The position numbers and the translations under genes are program-made. A stretch of DNA of 64,000 nucleotides from Arbacia lixula (lineage: Eukaryota; Echinodermata; Echinoidea; Arbacioida; Arbaciidae). Shown one piece after another: positions 60,851 to 64,000 of the stretch (position 1 is the stretch's first letter; each line of letters opens with the position of its first letter). Under the pieces are notes generated by a model. It saw only the letters and a list, made by a program, of their open reading frames with translations. It made no database searches and had not been told where the DNA came from. The stretch spans positions 22,983,178 to 23,047,177 of the forward strand of contig OZ022576.1 in NCBI GenBank assembly GCA_963669155.1, written 5' to 3'.

Positions 60851-61552
60851 AAAACTGAATGCTACGGGTTTTTTTTTTGTGTGTATCGATGAAAAATATC
60901 GATTTTGTTATTCTTTCCTTATTGATAAAACGAATTTAAAGGATTTTACAAGTGTGAGATCTCAGTCCATACAAACAAATTAGGCCTAGATAGGCATTTC
61001 AAACTTTGTTTTTCAACTTTGAGTAAATTATGTTTCATATTTGCTATGCATTATAATTTAAGGAATATAAATCAGATAACTAGAATGCTACAAAAAAAGA
61101 ATCCTTGCATATGATTAAAGTTGTCCACTGAACGAGCTCTTGACAACATTAAAAACTCGGTCGTATACCAATAATCCTGTGGCTTTTGTAAGAATTCGAT
61201 GTTTTGTGTTCATGCTTCTTTTTACATTTGTGCTTTTTATGTCTTTATGTGTTTTGTGCTTAGCAAATGTGTTTCCACAATGCTTCTGTCTTGAATCCCA
61301 TCTCAAAATTAAACAAAATAGTACGTGTATAATGCATGTTCACTTAAATTCTCTTTTATTTTCTGAGTTTTAATAAATTGTAAGTTGTTGACCATGTCAC
61401 TAGCTGAATTCTATGCTAAAATCTGTAATTCACTTGTACTGGATCTGCAGAGATTTGATAAATACACAATTTATTTAATTTCATATAAATCAGCCACAAG
61501 TTTTGCAAATGAATTATCTTGTTATTTGTGATAACCCATGATGCATGCCTTG

Positions 61553-61742
61553 AACTGTGATGTTTAACCTTTGACCTACATATCCCAAAATCTAATCACT
61601 TAATTGCCCTACCATATATTGCCATTGCACCAAGTTTGATGAAATTAGGTCAGTTATTTTTTGATAGTGTAAACGAGATCCGGAAGGATGGACAGACAAC
61701 CCAGAAACAATACCTTCCACCAACTTCGTTGTGGAGGCATAA
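61553..61742 (+). repeat. GAGGCATAA-type dispersed repeat, copy C
   Basis: TTTAACCTTTGACCTACATA, GCACCAAGTTTGATGAAAT, GGATGGACAGACAACCCAGA and the closing stem TACCTTCCACCAACTTCGTT..GGAGGCATAAAA. Inverse of 34496-34735 and longer than 51751-51826. Confidence 0.65.
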
Positions 61743-62100
61743 AAATTATATATATGTATTCACTTAGCCCTGCTCCCTCCCTTTTTTGATCCCATTCTAC
61801 ATCCACACCCTTAAATAGTCCGGGAGCCCAGAAGATTTATTCATGTGAAAAGGGCCGGAACAACTGACCCCATAGGTCGAAAGGATATACCCTGGACATC
61901 ACAAAAATGTTTTGCTGGCAAGGTGTATCCGATGCTTTTCCCCCCAAATCACCACAAATATGACGTCACTACCGGAAAGCCTTTTTTCAAAAATGGTCGG
62001 AATATAATACATGGTACCATCATAACAAAGGTGTTAACACACATTTTTTCATACCCAATTATCAAACTTGATTGGTATAGTTTGGTTGCCTAGTAAATGT
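61743..62100. other. Intergenic, no gene seen
   Basis: An open frame of 82 codons at 61845-62093 has no recognisable domain. Nothing else identified. Confidence 0.4.
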
Positions 62101-62199
62101 GCAACATCATCATTGACTTGTTTTGGCAATGACAGGTCTGTGGGCGACGTCGACGACGACGACATGTCGCGACGACGTCAGCAAAATGCAACACATTTG

Positions 62200-63840
62200 T
62201 TCGTTTTTTGTGCTCTTTTTCGGTTAAAACTTTTTCAATTCTTGTAGTTCACAAACTATTCCAAATATTGATTTCAAACTTAATTTGCTGTATTTGGCAT
62301 CTCTCAAGCTTTTCAAAACATATAAGAATGTCACATTTGGTCACGCTAATGGCCATCTCCTGACCAATAATAGAGCGTAGTGTTTTGGAAGAATGCACGT
62401 AAAGTCGTACAAAATACTGCCTACGTCCTGTACACGCGTATATTCTGGATACGTGCTACTTTTTGGTTGAAACGTTTTAAAGCCTTGTAATCCAAGAACC
62501 ATACCCCATATTTCCATTTGATTTAGCCTTATGTTTTTGGCACTTCTTCCACTTTTCAAAACATATATGCATGTTACATATTGTTACACCTATGGTTATC
62601 TCCTGACCAATAATGTAACGGAACATTTTGGAACAACTGCGTGAAATTGGACAAGATGTTGCGTATTAACTGCACATGTGTATATTTTGTATGCCTGTTA
62701 CTTTCTGCTTAAAACTGTTTAGATCCTTGTACTTCAAGAATCATACAACATATTACTTTCCGACATGTTCTGGTGATTTCGGCATTTCTTCCACCTTTCA
62801 AAACATATATTGATGTTATATATTATCACGCTTATAGTCATCTACTGACCAATAACATAATGTCACATTTTGGAAGAACGAGCGTAAAATCCGACAAAAT
62901 ACTGCATACGTTCTATAAACGCGAATATTTTGATGCGTGTTACTCTCCGGTTGAAACTTTTTAAAATCATTGTAATCCAAAAACCGTACAACACATTTCC
63001 TTTTAATTTAGCCTTATGTTTTTTGGCATTTCTCCCGCTTTTCAAAACATGTATGGATGTTGCACATTGTCACATCTATGGTCATCTCCGGACCAATAAT
63101 GTAACGGAGCATTTTGGAAGAATTGAGTGAAATCGGACAAAATTCTACGTATTATCTGCAGACGTGTATTATTAGATACTTGTGTTTCTTGATGGTTGAA
63201 ACTTTTTAGATCCTCGTACTTCAAGAACCATATAACATATCACATTTCGACATGCTCTGATGTTTTAGGCATCTCTTTAGCCTTTCAAAACATGGATGTT
63301 ACATATTGTCACGCTTATAGTCATCTCCTGACTAATAGCATAAAGTAACGTTTCGGGAAAATGAGCGTAAAATCTGACAAAATATTGCGTATACCTTCTG
63401 TGTTCGGTATACTGTACGTGTTCTGGATGCCTGAAACTTTTTGTTTGAAACTTTTTATATCCCTATTGCTGACAATCAGTTAGATCATATTTCTTTCAGA
63501 CTTGCTCTAATGTTTTGGCATCTGTTCCGCCTTTCAGTAAATATATGGATTTCACATATTTTTACACTTATGGTCATCTTACATCTCTAATGTCCAATAA
63601 TATACAGAAACATTATGCAAGAATGCGCGTAAAATCGGACAAAATAGTATGTAGATTCTACATGCTTGTATGATTTATGCCCGTTTTTCTTTTTGCACGA
63701 AACCTTTAAACTTATTGTTGTTAAAAAAAATCATCCAACATATTTCTTCGAAACTTGTACTAATATTTTTGGCTTATTGTCTGCTTTTTTTTTTTTTTTA
63801 GAATATATGCCTATTGTAATATTGAGTAAGGATATAATTG
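62200..63840. repeat. Diverged ~242-bp tandem satellite, about seven units
   Basis: The anchor GGTTGAAACTTTTT-like occurs near 62228, 62469, 62711, 62953, 63198, 63447 and 63699. Between anchors run CTTTTCAAAACATATA, TCATCTCCTGACCAATAA and GTAAAATCGGACAAAAT-like words. Alternate units are closer to each other than to their neighbours, giving a dimer of about 484 bp. The left edge is preceded by a GACGTCGACGACGACGAC patch near 62143. Confidence 0.85.
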
Positions 63841-64000
63841 TAAATAAGGTATTAACATTAATTATGTTGATCTTGCTTTCCTTGTACATGGGCAATATCA
63901 ACATCAATTTTTTTTCTGGCGATGGAAGCGCCCTGGGCTACGACAAAGATGACGGCTTGTCACGGTGCCGTCTGTGAAAGCGGCCTTTTTCCATTTTGAA

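Overview
This is animal nuclear DNA: intron-split genes with GT/AG borders, long AT-rich introns, no operons, many microsatellites and small foldback DNA elements. The four protein-coding genes read as deuterostome orthologues. The style of the dispersed repeats (a family starting near GTTTCACCAAGCTGTTCGTA, frequent TACATGTA strings) fits a marine invertebrate, most likely an echinoderm such as a sea urchin. That organism call is from memory of such genomes and was not tested.

Gene layout, rebuilt exon by exon with all reading phases closing: (1) SLC35A2-type UDP-galactose transporter, minus strand, 12212 to 3511, 4 coding exons, 358 aa; (2) CHCHD4/MIA40, plus strand, 17454 to 20320, 3 exons, 137 aa; (3) NEMP1 (TMEM194), plus strand, 29289 to 34984, 8 exons, 414 aa; (4) NCAPG2 (condensin II CAP-G2), minus strand, 58825 to 39120, 25 coding exons, 1204 aa, with a likely non-coding first exon near 60786. 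SLC35A2 and CHCHD4 are divergent; NEMP1 and NCAPG2 are convergent. The products serve different compartments (Golgi nucleotide-sugar import, mitochondrial intermembrane-space oxidative folding, inner nuclear membrane, mitotic chromosomes), so no joint pathway is implied.

Between and inside the genes lies a dense set of mostly non-autonomous repeats. They include a 2.77-kb element at 12937-15704 built almost wholly from CCAGTAGAAACC-type words, bounded by TTACCCAGG-type inverted ends and containing a long hairpin; two tandem 456-bp copies of an inverted-repeat-ended element (27839-28765) abutting a perfect 50-bp-arm hairpin (28768-28895); a TTAA-flanked piggyBac-like element (23940-24716); a 359-bp element at 45529-45887 whose empty target site survives as a nearby duplicate; a 5'-truncated non-LTR retrotransposon (10573-11630); a pair of inverted tRNA-derived SINEs (54547-55010); a pogo/Tigger-like family; a four-copy GTTTCACC foldback family; and a diverged ~242-bp tandem satellite with a ~484-bp dimer structure at the right edge.

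A recurring theme is decayed partial copies of exons close to the functional exon, seen in SLC35A2 (exon 2), NEMP1 (last exon) and NCAPG2 (exons 10, 11, 23 and the acceptor of 24). Simple repeats also abut splice sites: (CT)n upstream of two acceptors and a (GT)n run that supplies a donor. No CRISPR, bacterial genes or intact viral genes were seen.
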